Shown: positions 9,660-19,929, numbered from the stretch's first letter. The stretch is 64,000 nt of DNA from Odontocerum albicorne (GCA_949825065.1 OX463864.1:19170874-19234873), one strand, 5' to 3'. The notes: a model not told the origin generated them from the sequence alone. Made by a program: numbers and translations.

Positions 9660-10500
9660 AGTGCATAACAATGCATAAATCACGATTTATAATAATTTTT
9701 ACGATAGACTATCCCTCGTGATTGAGAATGATTGTCAACCATCCTGTAGATGTAATACGCCTGTGTGTGTCAAAAATGCATAAAAATTACCATTTGTAAA
9801 TTATTTTTACGATCGATTATCCCTCGTGATCGAATATAATTAATTGTCAACCATCCTGTCGATGTAATACGCCTGTGTGTGTCAAAAATGCATAAAAATC
9901 ACCATTTGTAAATTATTTTTACGATCGACTATCCCTCGTGATCGAATATCATTAATTGTCAACCATCCTGTCGATGGAATACGCTTGCGTGTGAATGTGT
10001 GTATGTATGCGTCAAAAATGAACAAAAATCACCATTTGTAAATTATTTTTACGATAGGCTATCCCTCGTGATTGGCAATTTTTCTGTCGATGAAATACGC
10101 GTGTGTGTGAATATTTGCGTGCATCCCTGTAAAAAATACGCAAAAATAACTATTTGTAAATTATTTTTACGATATGCTATCCCTCGTGATCGAGTATGAT
10201 TGTCAATCATTGTGTAGATGGAATACGCCTATGTGTGTGCGTGCGTGTGTGCATGTCAAAAATGCACAAAAATCACCATTTGTAAATTATTTTTTACGAT
10301 AGACTATCCCTCGTGATTGAGAATGATTGTCTACCATCCTGTCGATAAAATACGCATGTGTGCAAATGTGTATGTGTGTGTCAAAAATTAACAAATATCA
10401 CCATTTGTAAATTATTTTTACGATAAAGTATCTCTCGTGATCGAGAATGATTGTCAACACATCCTGTCGATGGAATACGCTTGTGTGAATGTGTGCGTGC
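9660..10500. repeat. ~120-bp satellite with GT tracts, about 7 copies
   Basis: The core 'tgtaaattatttttacgat' + 'ctatccctcgtgatcgag' + 'tgtcaaccatcctgtcgatg' repeats about seven times. Spacing varies from roughly 110 to 125 bp because each unit holds a short GT-rich stretch of different length. Confidence 0.9.
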
Positions 10501-11037
10501 GTGCTTTTCTTGGTTTCTTGTATGCAGGCTGTTGCATTTCAGCAAGCGCAAAGTTCCGATGGCAATGAGATCAATCTTCCATAGCGATCGGTCCATGATA
10601 ATATGCTGATTAAATGGATCTATCGAGTGTCCATACCGATTGCCCATCATGTACAGTATAACGATTCTTCGTGATAAGAACCCACTGAAATATGCACGTA
10701 ACCCGCAGTTCGTTTCACATGTATTGCCAATAATACAACTCCTCACTTGAAGAGGCAACAATAATCGTACATGTACTCGGCGCGTGTTACTCGAGAATCG
10801 AAACAGAGACCCCCCCTGGTTGGAAATCAAGCGGTCTATGTATAACCAATATTTTCTCGATTGGCTTGAAGAAATTGTTGTGCTGTATATAACGGATGAG
10901 TACGTTGAAATCATTTTTACCATGTAGATTATTTTGTTTGATAAAATATATGAAACTATGTGAAAGCGAACTATGAAAGGAATGGTGACCCGTTTTCTCT
11001 GCCAACCTCGATAGATTAGATTGCTAAGCAGGGGCAT
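10381..11037 (-). other. 218-codon open frame, probably spurious
   Basis: An uninterrupted minus-strand frame. Its last third lies in the satellite above. The remaining protein (Ser/Ile/Tyr/Arg-rich, no motif I know) shows no domain. Region 10510-10830 is slightly GC-richer than its surroundings and is unique in the window. I would not annotate a gene without homology or transcript support. Confidence 0.12.
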
Positions 11038-11151
11038 AAAGCTGATAAAGATCTTGGATATTATTTACGAGTAGTTTCTTGTGTAAATTACGTAATTAAA
11101 TATCGTTGAGTATAGATAGGTGCATCTTTTGGGAAAACAATTCGCTGATTG

Positions 11152-11362
11152 CGACGACCTAGCTGGTAAGACACCTGTCTCCCAATCCGGACGTTACGGA
11201 TTCTAATCCCGAATTTAAAAAAAAAAGATTCCAGTCTGGATTTCACTTAAGGTATCTTTAACATATTTCTGATAGGCTGGAAGAGAGCGCCATATGACAA
11301 TAAGCCCGCCAGGTCGTACTGTATGCAACGAAAATGTAATACAATACAAATTACTACTTCAC
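11152..11362 (+). mobile_element. SINE-A copy, near full length
   Basis: 'gacctagctggtaagacacc' (A box), 'acggattctaatcccgaatt' (degraded B box), body 'gattccagtctggatttcac', 'aataagcccgccaggtcgta', and end 'cgaaaatgtaatacaataca'. The family tail agrees with 42573 and 58735 on the other strand. Confidence 0.85.
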
Positions 11363-11690
11363 ATATTTTGTTTCCATCTTCAAAATGACAACAAAAAACT
11401 TTAAACTGTTTCATTTCATAATAATATACATTCAGCACGTTTGGAATGAAGTGAGCAACGAAAATTGTTCTAACGACATCTATCTGAGAAATGTGAAACT
11501 ACTTTCCGAATAACGTGTCGTTTGGTTTTCCAGACTACATTCTTTAGGTATCCGTTAAATTCGAGATTATTAAAGTCGTTCGTCAAAAATTCTCATTGAC
11601 TTTATGTGTGCGACCCAGTCACGTAGTTATATCAGTAACAATACATAATCCAGATTGACGAGTACTGAACCAATCGCACTCGAAAGCATT
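11363..11690. other. no recognisable feature
   Basis: AT-rich, no repeat partner or exon-like frame seen. Confidence 0.35.
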
Positions 11691-11694
11691 TATG

Positions 11695-12330
11695 TAACAC
11701 TTTTATTGCAAATACAATCTGGCAGGTTTATTGCCAGGCGGCCCAACCAACCAGACAAAAGTAAATGAAGCGAGTTACGTGGTCGCATAAACCATTCAAA
11801 TTACTATCCATCCCCACGAAATCCATAAACATATACGTGAGCACATACCCACGAACCCCACAAAGACGGACAATCACCCGAACATTATTTTTCATATAAA
11901 GTGAGATATCATCAATCAAAAGGAAAGGAAGGGATGGTGGAGAGGAAAGGAAAAGAAAAATCAGGAATGAAACACGTTATCTTACTGACTAGAAATTAAG
12001 AGGTTTTCCAGTCGCTTCTTAAAGCATGCCAAGAACGGAGCGAGTCTTATATTGGTTTGTAACTGATTCCAGAGTCTCACTGCATGGACAGTCAAGGACG
12101 ACGTAAAGAAAGAGGAGTGGTGAACTGGAAAGGCCAATAAACAATATCTGTTTGAGCGTAGCGCTGATCCATGATTGAAAAAACGCTGAAAATTCTCGGC
12201 GAGATAAAAGGGGGGGGGACAGTTAAGGATATTATACAATAGATACAGTGTGTAAATTTGGCGTCTATTTCTAACATTCAACCAGTTCAATGCCTTCTGG
12301 TATGAAGCATTTAGTATCATTGACTAACAC
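11695..12330 (-). pseudogene. LINE-C 3' end, 112-aa C-terminal frame
   Basis: Reverse-oriented copy. The frame 12320-11982 encodes 112 residues: 'SYQKALNWLNVRNRRQIYTL', 'AENFQRFFNHG', 'FTTSLTVHAVRLWNQLQTN'-like blocks, and 'FKKRLENLLISSQ'. The 3' UTR runs to 11695 and ends in the polyA side ('cacttttattgcaaatacaa' as seen on +). It is the longest clean C-terminal frame of the family here and is 5'-truncated at about 12330. Confidence 0.85.
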
Positions 12331-12394
12331 AACCAGGCATAACAACATTTTAAAAACGTAAAACAAATGCTATTTTGTCTTTTATACTCGTAGT

Positions 12395-12505
12395 TGTATA
12401 TTCGAATCCAAACCTTTTCCTACAAAATCAGGTGTTCCACAAGGATCAAATCTCGATGTGACATTATTTTAAATTTTCATTAATAATATCAGTCGAGTTT
12501 ATTTT
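12395..12505 (+). pseudogene. LINE RT palm fragment (SGVPQGS motif)
   Basis: Frame reads SFPTKSGVPQGSNLDVTLF then IFINNISR. SGVPQGSxLxxxLFxxFINDI is the conserved RT motif just before the catalytic aspartates. The frame is interrupted at 12506 by an inverted LINE-C and continues at 13215. Confidence 0.8.
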
Positions 12506-12853
12506 ATTTATTTAAGATTTCATCGCAATTACAATCTGGCGGGTTTATTGCTAGGTGGCAATCTCTTCCAACCAAACAGACACAAGTAAATGGAGCAATT
12601 TACATGGTCACAAAAAATATTCATATTTAGGGAATTTATGGACGTAAACATAAGTGAAAGTGAGATATCATCAATCAAAGGAAAAGGATGGATGGTGGAG
12701 AGGGAAGAAAAATTAGGAATGAAACACCATTCCTACCAACCAACCAGACGTAAATGAAGTAAGTTACATGGTTGCATAAATCATTCAAATTACTATCCAT
12801 TCCCACGAAATCCATGAATCACATACGTGAGACCCCGAAACACCACAAAGACG
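12506..12853 (-). mobile_element. LINE-C copy inserted in a LINE, part 1
   Basis: Starts at the polyA side ('ttttatttatttaagatttc', 'gcaattacaatctggcgggt') and carries the 3' UTR. A ~60-bp segment is partly duplicated inside (12720-12840 restarts the UTR). The SINE-A insertion ends it. The companion part is 13042-13215. Confidence 0.75.
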
Positions 12854-13041
12854 ACCTCCGTGGCCTGGTGGTAAGACGCTTGTCTGCCGATTTGGAGGTT
12901 GCGGGTTCGATCCCTGCTGAAACCCAATTTTTTTAAATGGGATTCCAGTCTGGTTTTTACTTAGGGCCCTTTAAAAACATATTTCTGGTTGGTTGGAAGA
13001 GATTACCACATGGGAATAAACTTGCCAGGATTAAAAAATAA
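12854..13041 (+). mobile_element. SINE-A, full length with 7-bp TSD
   Basis: 188-bp SINE with A box ('gtggcctggtggtaagacgc') and B box ('gcgggttcgatccctgctg'), body and A-rich tail. The target duplication AAAGACG is present on both sides (12847-12853 and 13042-13048). It is matched by uninterrupted LINE-C copies reading 'cacaaagacggacaatcacc'. This fixes both element ends. Confidence 0.9.
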
Positions 13042-13215
13042 AAAGACGGACAATCACCCGAACATTCCTTTTCATATAAAGTGAGATATCATCAATCAAA
13101 GGAAAAGGAAGGGATGGTGGAGAGGAAAGGGAAAAAATTAGGAATGAAACACGTCATATTACTGACTAGAAATTTTGACTTTTCCAGTCGCTTCTTAAAG
13201 CATTATAAGAAGCGA
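13042..13215 (-). mobile_element. LINE-C copy inserted in a LINE, part 2
   Basis: Resumes the LINE-C 3' UTR ('gacggacaatcacccgaaca') through 'cagtcgcttcttaaagcat', the last codons of the ORF in reverse, then stops. Confidence 0.75.
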
Positions 13216-13640
13216 GTTATCAAGCATTTCGTGTATTAACTGTTTGCATATAATATACGAGTACATCGAGTCAGGCATTCCGAGTAGTTACTGTTTGTCG
13301 ATGATTTATTGTAAAACTGTTAAAACAAATTAATTATCTCCATGACTGTGTAGAACTCCAGATCGATTTGAATGGTGTCCGGAAGTGGAGTGAGACCAAT
13401 CAGCTGGCCTTTAATATTTCTAAATGTAAACCTTTGACTTTTTCAAGAGCTTGAATCTAGCAGTACTTAACGATACTTAATCGAAGATCAGCCCATCGTG
13501 CGTATCGACAATATCAAAGACCTTGGCAATTATATTCAACAGTAAATATACATTCGGTTATCATATAAAGAATATGTGTTTATCTGCCGATAAAGTTCTG
13601 GAATTTGTGATAAACGTCTCTAGGGAATTTGATGGTGGCG
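13216..13640 (+). pseudogene. LINE RT fragment after the catalytic motif
   Basis: Continues the LINE split at 12505. 'ttgtttgtcgatgattta' encodes an F-V-D-D-L-like catalytic motif. It is followed by LQIDLNGVRKWSETNQLAFN and NISKCKPLTFSR, the usual LINE RT palm/thumb sequence. Several frameshifts and stops are present, and a ~45-bp stretch is imperfectly duplicated at 13218-13310. Confidence 0.75.
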
Positions 13641-13929
13641 CTGTTATGAGATCTCTTGATGATTCACTTGTTCACTGTGTATAAGAATGTGGTTCAAATC
13701 ACTGATACAAAAGATAAATTGCGCAGTAAACAATCAAATTAAAAACTTTAATATTGAATGAACTCAGCTAAGTCAGTCAGTCATTTGGTAACTGGTAAGA
13801 ATCCAGAATTTCCCGATAGTTGACCGACGCTAAAAGAGATTTCTGCAGCACCTTGTAATAACACAGAGGTTGGATTCTACCCATGACAGTATCCCACATT
13901 TTTAACGGGTTTGTTTAGATATTACTCCT
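13641..13929. other. no firm feature
   Basis: Possibly further decayed LINE sequence, but no motif can be read. Confidence 0.3.
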
Positions 13930-13932
13930 TAA

Positions 13933-14447
13933 GGCCTCGGCCACACAGGTAGGAGCCTCATTTGGTGCTTAGAGCTACGCTGAGAGCTAGGCGACATATC
14001 CTAGCTAACCAACGCACCGCATACTATCGCAATGGCCACACTGTACGCATCGCGGCACTCTACATGACGATTAGTCACCTAGTGAGTCTCCTAGCGAACA
14101 GACGTGTTGGTTAATTTGATTGTGTTACGAATTTGATTGTGTCAAGATGGCGGAAGTTTTAATAACAGCTGTGCATAAAAGGGAGCCTTTGTGAAACCCA
14201 TCGAGCAAATTATACAAAAATATACCTGTAATAAAATCACTCTGGAATGAAGTTGCGCAGGAAGTAAATAAAGATAAGGTAAGTTGTAATGAAATTAGTT
14301 AGTTTTGAGAGTGGCATCGTTTGTTGACTCAACCGCTCCCAAGTGTCAAATGAATTTGTGCGAAGCACTTTGTTGTGGCCAAGAATGAAGTCACCTAGTA
14401 TATTAGTCACGTAGCACCTAGCGAAACACTTTGGTGTGGCCTTAGCC
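13933..14447 (+). mobile_element. PIF/Harbinger-type element, 515 bp, TSD TAA
   Basis: Ends GGCCTCGGCCACAC... and ...GTGTGGCCTTAGCC are imperfect inverted repeats flanked by TAA (13930-13932 and 14448-14450), as expected for PIF/Harbinger (3-bp TWA duplication). The interior repeats subterminal motifs such as 'acctagtgagtctcctagcg'. It holds one exon-like frame with a splice donor. A second copy is at 53530-54051. No DDE nuclease is present, so it is non-autonomous. Confidence 0.85.
14147..14278 (+). pseudogene. MADF-like first exon of Harbinger protein
   Basis: From ATG 14147 the frame reads MAEVLITAVHKREPL, stop (TGA where TGG would give Trp), then NPSSKLYKNIPVIKSLWNEV and AQEVNKDK, running into the donor GTAAGT at 14279. 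The pattern (LIxxVxxRxxLWxxSSxxYKN...WxEVAxEV) is that of MADF DNA-binding domains, the partner protein type of Harbinger elements. One nonsense change inactivates it. The sister copy has frameshifts instead. Confidence 0.75.
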
Positions 14448-14450
14448 TAA

Positions 14451-14905
14451 GCGTTTGAAGAGATCTACATACCTGTTTATACATAATATATAAATTGGTA
14501 ACGGGTAAAATCACAAACCCTTTGTTGATTGACAAAAAATTGTTAAATGTACCGAATAATTTTATTTCCTCCATCGTGAATAGAGATTTTTTTTAAATGC
14601 CGTATTCACGAACTGAGTATCAACATTCGCATACGGAATGTCTTTGTTCGTCGGTCCATCGTCAGGTTCCAGCATTCTCCCGATCCACACTCTTCCGACG
14701 GCAGCTCCTCGACTCCTAAGAACAGTAATTTACTTGTACCATCTGCCGCCACTCATAGAAAAAGGCTGAGCTCGACGGAGATAAAGAAGATGTGCACAGT
14801 GTTTGATGGATATCACGTATTAGTCCCATTCACCGTATACGGTTACTTTGTTAATAAATTAATTTGGTTGTTAATAATTTATGTAAAGTTTTCTGGCAGT
14901 AAGAT
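14451..14905. other. unassigned
   Basis: The segment 'cgtattcacgaactgag' (14601) has an exact inverse partner at 6929-6945. Otherwise there is no repeat or exon. A GC-richer patch lies at 14640-14790. Confidence 0.35.
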
Positions 14906-14910
14906 ATGTA

Positions 14911-15150
14911 CAGTACCCGGCGGTAAGTAATACACGGCGGGCTTAAGAAAGAGACTGTCGGACATAATCGGCTAACTTCGGCTTTGTAGAGCGTCGTCTT
15001 TGTCCCTAGAACGCTTGACAACGACTGACAAATCGCGAGGGAACACGTGTTTGAATGACAGAGACGACGCTCTACAAAGCCAAAATTAGCCGATTATGGC
15101 CGACAGTCTCTTTCTTAAGCCTGATGTGTATTACTTACCGCCAAGTACCA
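14911..15150. mobile_element. E element, pogo-like foldback MITE
   Basis: The left arm 'cagtacccggcggtaagtaa' ... 'gagcgtcgtctttgtc' is mirrored by 'gacagagacgacgctctaca' ... 'gtgtattacttaccgccaag'. Arms are about 100 bp around a ~45-bp centre. Left flank is TA. The second copy (50851-51024) shows clean CAGT...ACTG termini and TA on both sides, which places the family with pogo-like elements. No coding capacity. Confidence 0.85.
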
Positions 15151-15154
15151 CAAG

Positions 15155-15640
15155 CTTTATATCCCAACACTCAACTTTTACATATTTGTTTATCTAGTAA
15201 TATTTTTAACCTGTCAATAATGATGGGTTTGAATCCCGAATAAGAGCGCCCTTGACTAGGGTATGTTTTCTTAAAGGCACTATATGAAATGTACTTTTAT
15301 CGTTTTGACTCTTTGTTGGAAATTTCTTGTTTCTATGTATCCAAATGAGTTAATCATTCTTTGACAACAGATCACCATACGTTCATTCGAGACCATCGAC
15401 TATGAACTTTATGGGTGGCACGCTTTCACCTCTTTTCACAGCTGCTGTGAATCAAATGTGCCAGTCCCCATAAACGCATCATCAGTTAACCTTTGCGCCA
15501 AGTTATCTTCTTGCAAATGCTCAACAATAAAAGAACAGTTCTGCAGCAGAAAAGAGTGTAGTTTCAAAAGTGAATATTTGCAAATTTAGAAAGACCATAA
15601 GCGCGTGTTTTCATTTGATTTTATTGTCATTAAAGGTAGT
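15155..15640. other. no recognisable feature
   Basis: No repeat partner within the window and no exon-like frame. Confidence 0.35.
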
Positions 15641-15647
15641 TTATTCA

Positions 15648-15795
15648 AGGGTGTGGTCGCGCGGTAACGCACTGGACTTCCATGCGGAAGTTCGCCGGTT
15701 CGAACCCCACACTGTGATATTTTCATCGAATGACACAGGCATTTTTTCCGCCTAGTGTTCGGTGGTATAAGGATACCTATGACTTCGATCATATC
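15648..15795 (+). mobile_element. SINE-B copy
   Basis: tRNA-like head: 'gtggtcgcgcggtaacgcac' (A box) and 'cgccggttcgaaccccacac' (B box). It is followed by the family body 'tcgaatgacacaggcatttt', 'ccgcctagtgttcggtggta' and tail 'ataaggatacctatgac'. The family recurs at 26196, 34130, 34345(-), 45884 and 60798(-). Confidence 0.85.
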
Positions 15796-16318
15796 TATTC
15801 TTTCAAAAAAGACAGTATATGAATTTTGCGTGAAGGACAGTAAAGGATGTATTTAATAGTATTCCATTTTATGGTATTTAAAAGATCTCGATCCCACCTG
15901 TCCGACGTTTTTATTATTAAATGTTATTATACAATAGAAATCGGTATTTTAATCGAATACAACATATCTCTCTTTGAAACATGGCGACTACCTATGAGAG
16001 TACCACGTTCTTGGTACATCTCCCATATGCTCCACTTACGGCCACCCGACACCCAACGAGCGTGCACTGCGCCTCGCCGCGTCGCACCGTTACCTCGGAA
16101 GAGCAAGAGCTAACAGGTGATTGAGCACTTCTCCATGGTTCGTTGAGCACGGAACCACGGGGGAGGTGAGGCGGGCCCGACCGGCACGTGAACCTGTGTT
16201 ACCCGATACTTCTCCATTGTTCAACCTCTTCTCGCCGGAGGAAGTGGAAGTATATCATGACTATTTGCAGGAGGGAGTGTATCTCAAAAGAGACGAATGA
16301 TGTAGTACATATAATACG
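15796..16318. other. unassigned, with GC-rich patch 15985-16290
   Basis: The second half is far GC-richer than its neighbours ('cgtgcactgcgcctcgccgc'). Part of it ('cgatacttctccattgttca', 16206) resembles 17548-17605 inside LINE sequence, so it may be a LINE remnant. No gene can be asserted. Confidence 0.4.
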
Positions 16319-16700
16319 AGGGTTACTACTTAAATTTTGAGACAGACAAGTAAAAACAAATATTTATCATCGAAAATGGCTTTATTGTTTTTCAAAATAC
16401 TCTCCATGAAGATCAATACACTTTTGCGTGCGTTTGAACCAATTTTCGGAGCACTTTTTCCACTCCGAATGAGGTAACTTCAAAACATGCGTCTTGAACG
16501 CATCAACCGCTTCTTCAGGCGTCGAAAAACGTTGACCTCGCAATTTATTTTTAATGTTCGGGAATAAAAAGAAGTCATTGGGTACCAAACCAGGGCTGTA
16601 CGGCAGATGACCCATCAATTCGATGTTTTGAGTGCTCAAAAAGTCAGTTATTTGAGCCGACGTGTGAGAGCTCGCATTGTCGTGGTGGAGAATGTCATAA
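16319..16700 (-). pseudogene. mariner-superfamily transposase C-terminus with end
   Basis: The minus-strand frame ending at 16382 holds 'HHDNASSHTSAQ', 'YSPGLVPNDFFLFPNIKNKL', 'GQRFSTPEEAVDAF' and terminal 'CIDLHGEYFEKQ'. These are the second and third catalytic regions and the tail of a mariner transposase (the usual SPDLAPxD has changed to SPGLVPND, keeping the last Asp). Beyond 16700 the frame runs into unrelated AT-rich sequence, so N-terminal and first catalytic regions are lost. The outer sequence 'ggttactacttaaattttga' (16320) is the likely terminal repeat. Confidence 0.8.
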
Positions 16701-16926
16701 ACGTTTGTGACATATAAAAATAGAAGTTTATTATTAATATGTAACGTATATTTATATACAAGTATAGTATATAACATTATGTAAATTATATCCTTTCCTC
16801 TCGACCATGTTTTTCTCCTCAAAACCCTAACCAAATATCCACTTAATATCCCACGTCCGCTTCAATTATTCGATAAAGGAATTAGGTGTTCTTAAATCGG
16901 ACTGTGTGTGGTTAGGTTAGTTGAGG

Positions 16927-16952
16927 CAGTCTCTCTCTCTCTCTCTCTCTCT
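16927..16952. repeat. (TC)n microsatellite
   Basis: About 12 TC dinucleotides in a row. Confidence 0.95.
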
Positions 16953-16957
16953 GTGGT

Positions 16958-17405
16958 TGCAGTCCTAAGACTGGTTTGCAGCAATTTCAACTCTTCTCCT
17001 CCATTCCTCCCTGTCCTGTGCGGCTCTTTTTAAATCTGTATATGTTGAGCAGCGCACGTCCACTAACAGGTCCTCCAGGTACTCTCGGCGTGGGCGTCCC
17101 CTAGAGTTTGTCCCCTCGGTCATACCCTCCATTATGGCATGCAAAAGGCCCTCTTGTCGTATTATATGACCGATCCATCTTGCACGCCTTTCGGACAAGA
17201 TCCTGAGCAGGTGCCTTCCTCCTTCGATTCGTTGGAGAACCTCTTCATTCGTGATGTGGTCTCTCCAGGAAATTCCTAATAGTCTTCTATAGGACCACAT
17301 CTCAAAAGCCTCTAGTCTCCGTCTATCTCTTTCGGATAGGCACCATGTCTCGCAGCCGTACATCAAGATACTCCATACATAGGTCTTGATGAGGAGTATT
17401 CTCAG
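16958..17405 (-). pseudogene. LINE RT C-terminal fragment, 133-aa clean frame
   Basis: Minus-strand frame: 'ILLIKTYVWSIL' then MYGCETWCLSERDRRRLEAF, EMWSYRRLLGISWRDHITNE, 'RRARWIGHIIRQEG', 'GRPRREYLEDL', 'DREEWRRRVEIAANQS', stop. YGxETW ... EMWxYRRxLxISW ... GRPRxxY ... DRxEWR is the classic distal part of non-LTR RT ORFs. The 133-residue stretch has no stops, so this copy is fairly young. It breaks off at about 17405. Confidence 0.85.
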
Positions 17406-17407
17406 TT

Positions 17408-17860
17408 GAGGCAGTCAAGCAGCGGTTATTGAGGTGTATGTGTCGTAAAGAGAGAATGATAAGTGTTTTTGGCTCGTACAGTGATAAATTGTCTTTTTTC
17501 CATCTTCAATCGCTTGAGGCTCCTAGACGTACCTTTTATCTTGTATGTTTCGATACTTCTTCATTATTCAACCTCTTCTAGCAGGGGGAATGGATCCATC
17601 ATGAGATTTGTTTATGAACCTGAAATATGCGTCTGTAATATGTTACCCTAACCATAGGGTGTACGTTTGTATAGTTGAGGTGATCCAGCGGCGATTTTTG
17701 AGGTGTCTACAGCATAAGGAGAAATTGCCAAGTGTTCTTGGGCCGTACAGTGATAGTTTGGCTTTATTTCGATCTGCATTCGCTTTAAGACTGGTAGACG
17801 TACTTTTGATCTCTTATTTCTTTATAAAGTCTTAATGCTGTTGTTTCTTTATAAAGTCTT
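17408..17860 (+). pseudogene. LINE RT thumb fragments, tandemly duplicated
   Basis: Two related blocks, about 17408-17560 and 17672-17830, share 'gttgaggnngtncagcggcg' and 'tacagtgata'. The second reads VEVIQRRFLRCLQHKEKLPS, then 'LFRSAFALRLVD', typical of the RT thumb (IQRRFLR...). The first has the same pattern with frameshifts. A short duplication ('ttctttataaagtcttaatg') lies at 17818-17864. Confidence 0.65.
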
Positions 17861-17861
17861 A

Positions 17862-18041
17862 ATGCTCCTTACCATCGTCGAGGGAATGATCGAGGGCAAT
17901 AACCGTAGAGGCCGCCCTAGATATAGCTACATGGACCGGGTGATCAGGGATGTGCGCTGTGGCAGCTACCAGGAGATGAGGAGACTGGTGGATGACAGAG
18001 ATGAGTGGAGGGATCGAGTGCTTGGTGCAGACCAATCCTAG
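17862..18041 (+). pseudogene. LINE RT C-terminal fragment
   Basis: Frame 'TIVEGMIEGNNRRGRPRYSY', 'MDRVIRDVRCGSY', 'DDRDEWRDRVLGADQS', stop. Same motif order as 16958-17405 but a different subfamily and on the opposite strand. Confidence 0.8.
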
Positions 18042-18198
18042 GATTGTAACCCGGAAAAAAATGCTGTTGTGAACCCATCTGCGACTCTAAAACATATTGA
18101 TTCAAGTGTTCCCAACGAGGGTCAAAACTGCTACCCCAAGATTGAAAGACAGCCCCACTGGTTATTTAACCAGTATCCAATATACTTATATTATATTA

Positions 18199-18640
18199 CT
18201 ACCTAGATCAAAAAGTTTTAGGACCGGCCACCGTGTGGCGCTGTCAGTCACCCGATTGGAATTCTTTTTTTTGTTAGGTTACCACATCTATCATTGACAC
18301 TTCCCTCCAAATTTCAGCGTCATAGCTTGACATTTGTAAAAGTTACGCTGTACTGAGTACATCTACCTTTGTGCGTGTTTTCGATTTTTTACAAGCTTGA
18401 AAATGGCATCAACTGTGCATCAACGAGTTTGCATTAAATTTTGTGTGAAAAACGGATTTAACGGTCCGCAGACCTTGGAAATGTTGGAGAAGTGTTTTTC
18501 GGTGGCACGAACGCTTCAGAAGTGGTCGTGAGTCGGTCGAGGATGACGAACGCAGTGGCAGTCGAAAACCGATGAAAACATCGATAAAATCAAAGAAATT
18601 TTGGCCGAAAACCGCAAATTGACCATCAGAGAGCATGGTA
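18199..18640 (+). pseudogene. mariner 5' part (TIR plus transposase N-terminus)
   Basis: The TIR 'ctacctagatcaaaaagttt' follows TA (18197-18198). ATG 18402 gives MASTVHQRVCIKFCVKNGFN..., then a stop, then in another frame 'SKTDENIDKIKEILAENRKL' and 'TIREHG'. This is the N-terminal DNA-binding part of the transposase family whose deletion derivative lies at 33308-34005. The catalytic part and right end are missing. Confidence 0.8.
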
Positions 18641-18994
18641 TCGCCCTATGCCTTATTGCAAAGTAGTGTGATCTTATATGCTTTTTCAACGCTCCTAATT
18701 TTAGTTACTGCTGACAGTCACTATAAATTGAAGAATCACTATTAAAACAATAACTTCAAATGGTGTGACACAATCCCCATTCTCCACAATTGGTATGGCA
18801 GCGCGTGCTCGCTGTTTCCCGACACGAGTGTGTATAATGTGGTATCAACTCACGAGAGTGTGTGTAATTACCGAATATATCGGCCGCGTTAATTCCATTA
18901 GCGGACTACAATATCCGATAGATGGGCGTGGCTAGATTAGAAATAGAAGTTGTACAAGGCTCCCGTCCCCTCGTGACGTTGCAGAACTGTCAAA
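18641..18994. other. no recognisable feature
   Basis: No repeat partner or exon seen. Confidence 0.35.
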
Positions 18995-19390
18995 AATTAT
19001 CTATTTCTCTCCCATTCTGCCTCTCTCTTTGGCTCTCCTTCTGCATATCCCTCTCCTTCTGCATATCCCTCTCCTTCTCTATCTTATTCTATCTCTCCCC
19101 CTCCCTGTACTCTCTCCTCTGTCTCTCTCTTTTGCTCAGTCTCTCCCTCTGTCTGCTTCTCCCTATGTATTTCCCTCTGCTACTACTCTGCCTCTCCCTA
19201 TACCTCTGCATCTCCATATCTATATCTCTCTCCTTCTATCTCCTCTATCTCTATCCCTCCCCCTCTCCCTACAAATCTTAAGAGCAAGTTTTACCCAGTA
19301 TAACATCCCTCTCTCTCCCTCTTCCAGACAAGATTTTAAGAGAAAATTCTACCCAGTATAACATTCTTCTCCCTCTCTATAAAATCCTGG
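18995..19390. repeat. ~390-bp polypyrimidine (CT-rich) tract
   Basis: The + strand is overwhelmingly C and T ('ctctccttctgcatatccct' repeated twice, then irregular CTCT/CCCT). A short duplicated sentence ('agcaagttttacccagtataac' with 'agaaaattctacccagtataac') lies at 19282-19365. Strand asymmetry of this length can form triplex DNA. Leu/Ser-rich frames through it are artefacts. Confidence 0.85.
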
Positions 19391-19705
19391 CAGCTCTCTG
19401 GATCCTGAACGAGCCAACCATTTCTCACTTCTTTCCGAGTAATAATAACTATAAAATGACAATTTATATAGTGTCGTTCAAAGAGCTGACTCTCAAGGGC
19501 GATCCAGCTCGAGACGCGCACCCGCTTTTATTGACAGATTTAAAATATTACAAAATAAATATAATAATAAGTCGGGTATAAGATTAGGAAGGTGGTAGTT
19601 ACGCCCATTAAATTAGCTTCCCCTAAAATATTGAGTACTTCACTAGTACATAGCTGTCTCCAGCTATATGACAGAGTTTTATCCTTTGCACAACCTATGC
19701 AAGTC
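19391..19705. other. unassigned
   Basis: 19560-19610 resembles 60127-60175 ('gataggaaggtnntngntac'), a short dispersed repeat. Nothing else. Confidence 0.35.
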
Positions 19706-19711
19706 CAGACA

Positions 19712-19875
19712 ATCTTCATAGCCTAGTTGATAATGCACCTTTCTCCCACCCTTGGGGGTTGCAGATTCATTTATTTCATTAACAAAAAAAAAAGGTTTCA
19801 GTCTAGTTTCATCTAAGGTATCGTTAACACGTTTCTGATTGTATGGAAAAGATTATCACATAGCAATTATCAGAG
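19712..19875 (+). mobile_element. SINE-A copy, degenerate B box
   Basis: 'catagcctagttgataatgc', 'gggggttgcagattcattta', body 'gtttcagtctagtttcatct', 'gaaaagattatcacatagca'. Confidence 0.7.
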
Positions 19876-19929
19876 TGAACGACTTGATTATCTGGATGAA
19901 CATCTGACTTTACCTGTAGAAGTATCACC

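Noticed and set aside
10381..11037. 218-codon frame as a gene
   Set aside because: A third of it is satellite, no domain is recognisable, and the base pattern does not look coding. Kept only as a low-confidence note.
12387..12394. TACGAGTA as an enhancer or promoter box
   Set aside because: Sites occur inside satellites, LINE UTRs and a transposase frame with no positional logic, so a regulatory motif does not explain the pattern.
15648..15795. tRNA gene on SINE-B
   Set aside because: Same reasoning: the head is tRNA-like but the copy carries the dispersed body and tail, and six such copies exist.
16382..16834. 150-codon frame as a full gene
   Set aside because: Only the 3' ~105 codons match a transposase. 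The rest is AT-rich read-through after the truncation point near 16700.
18922..19361. Leu/Ser-rich frames of 110-119 codons
   Set aside because: They are the translation of the polypyrimidine tract, with composition-driven absence of stops.
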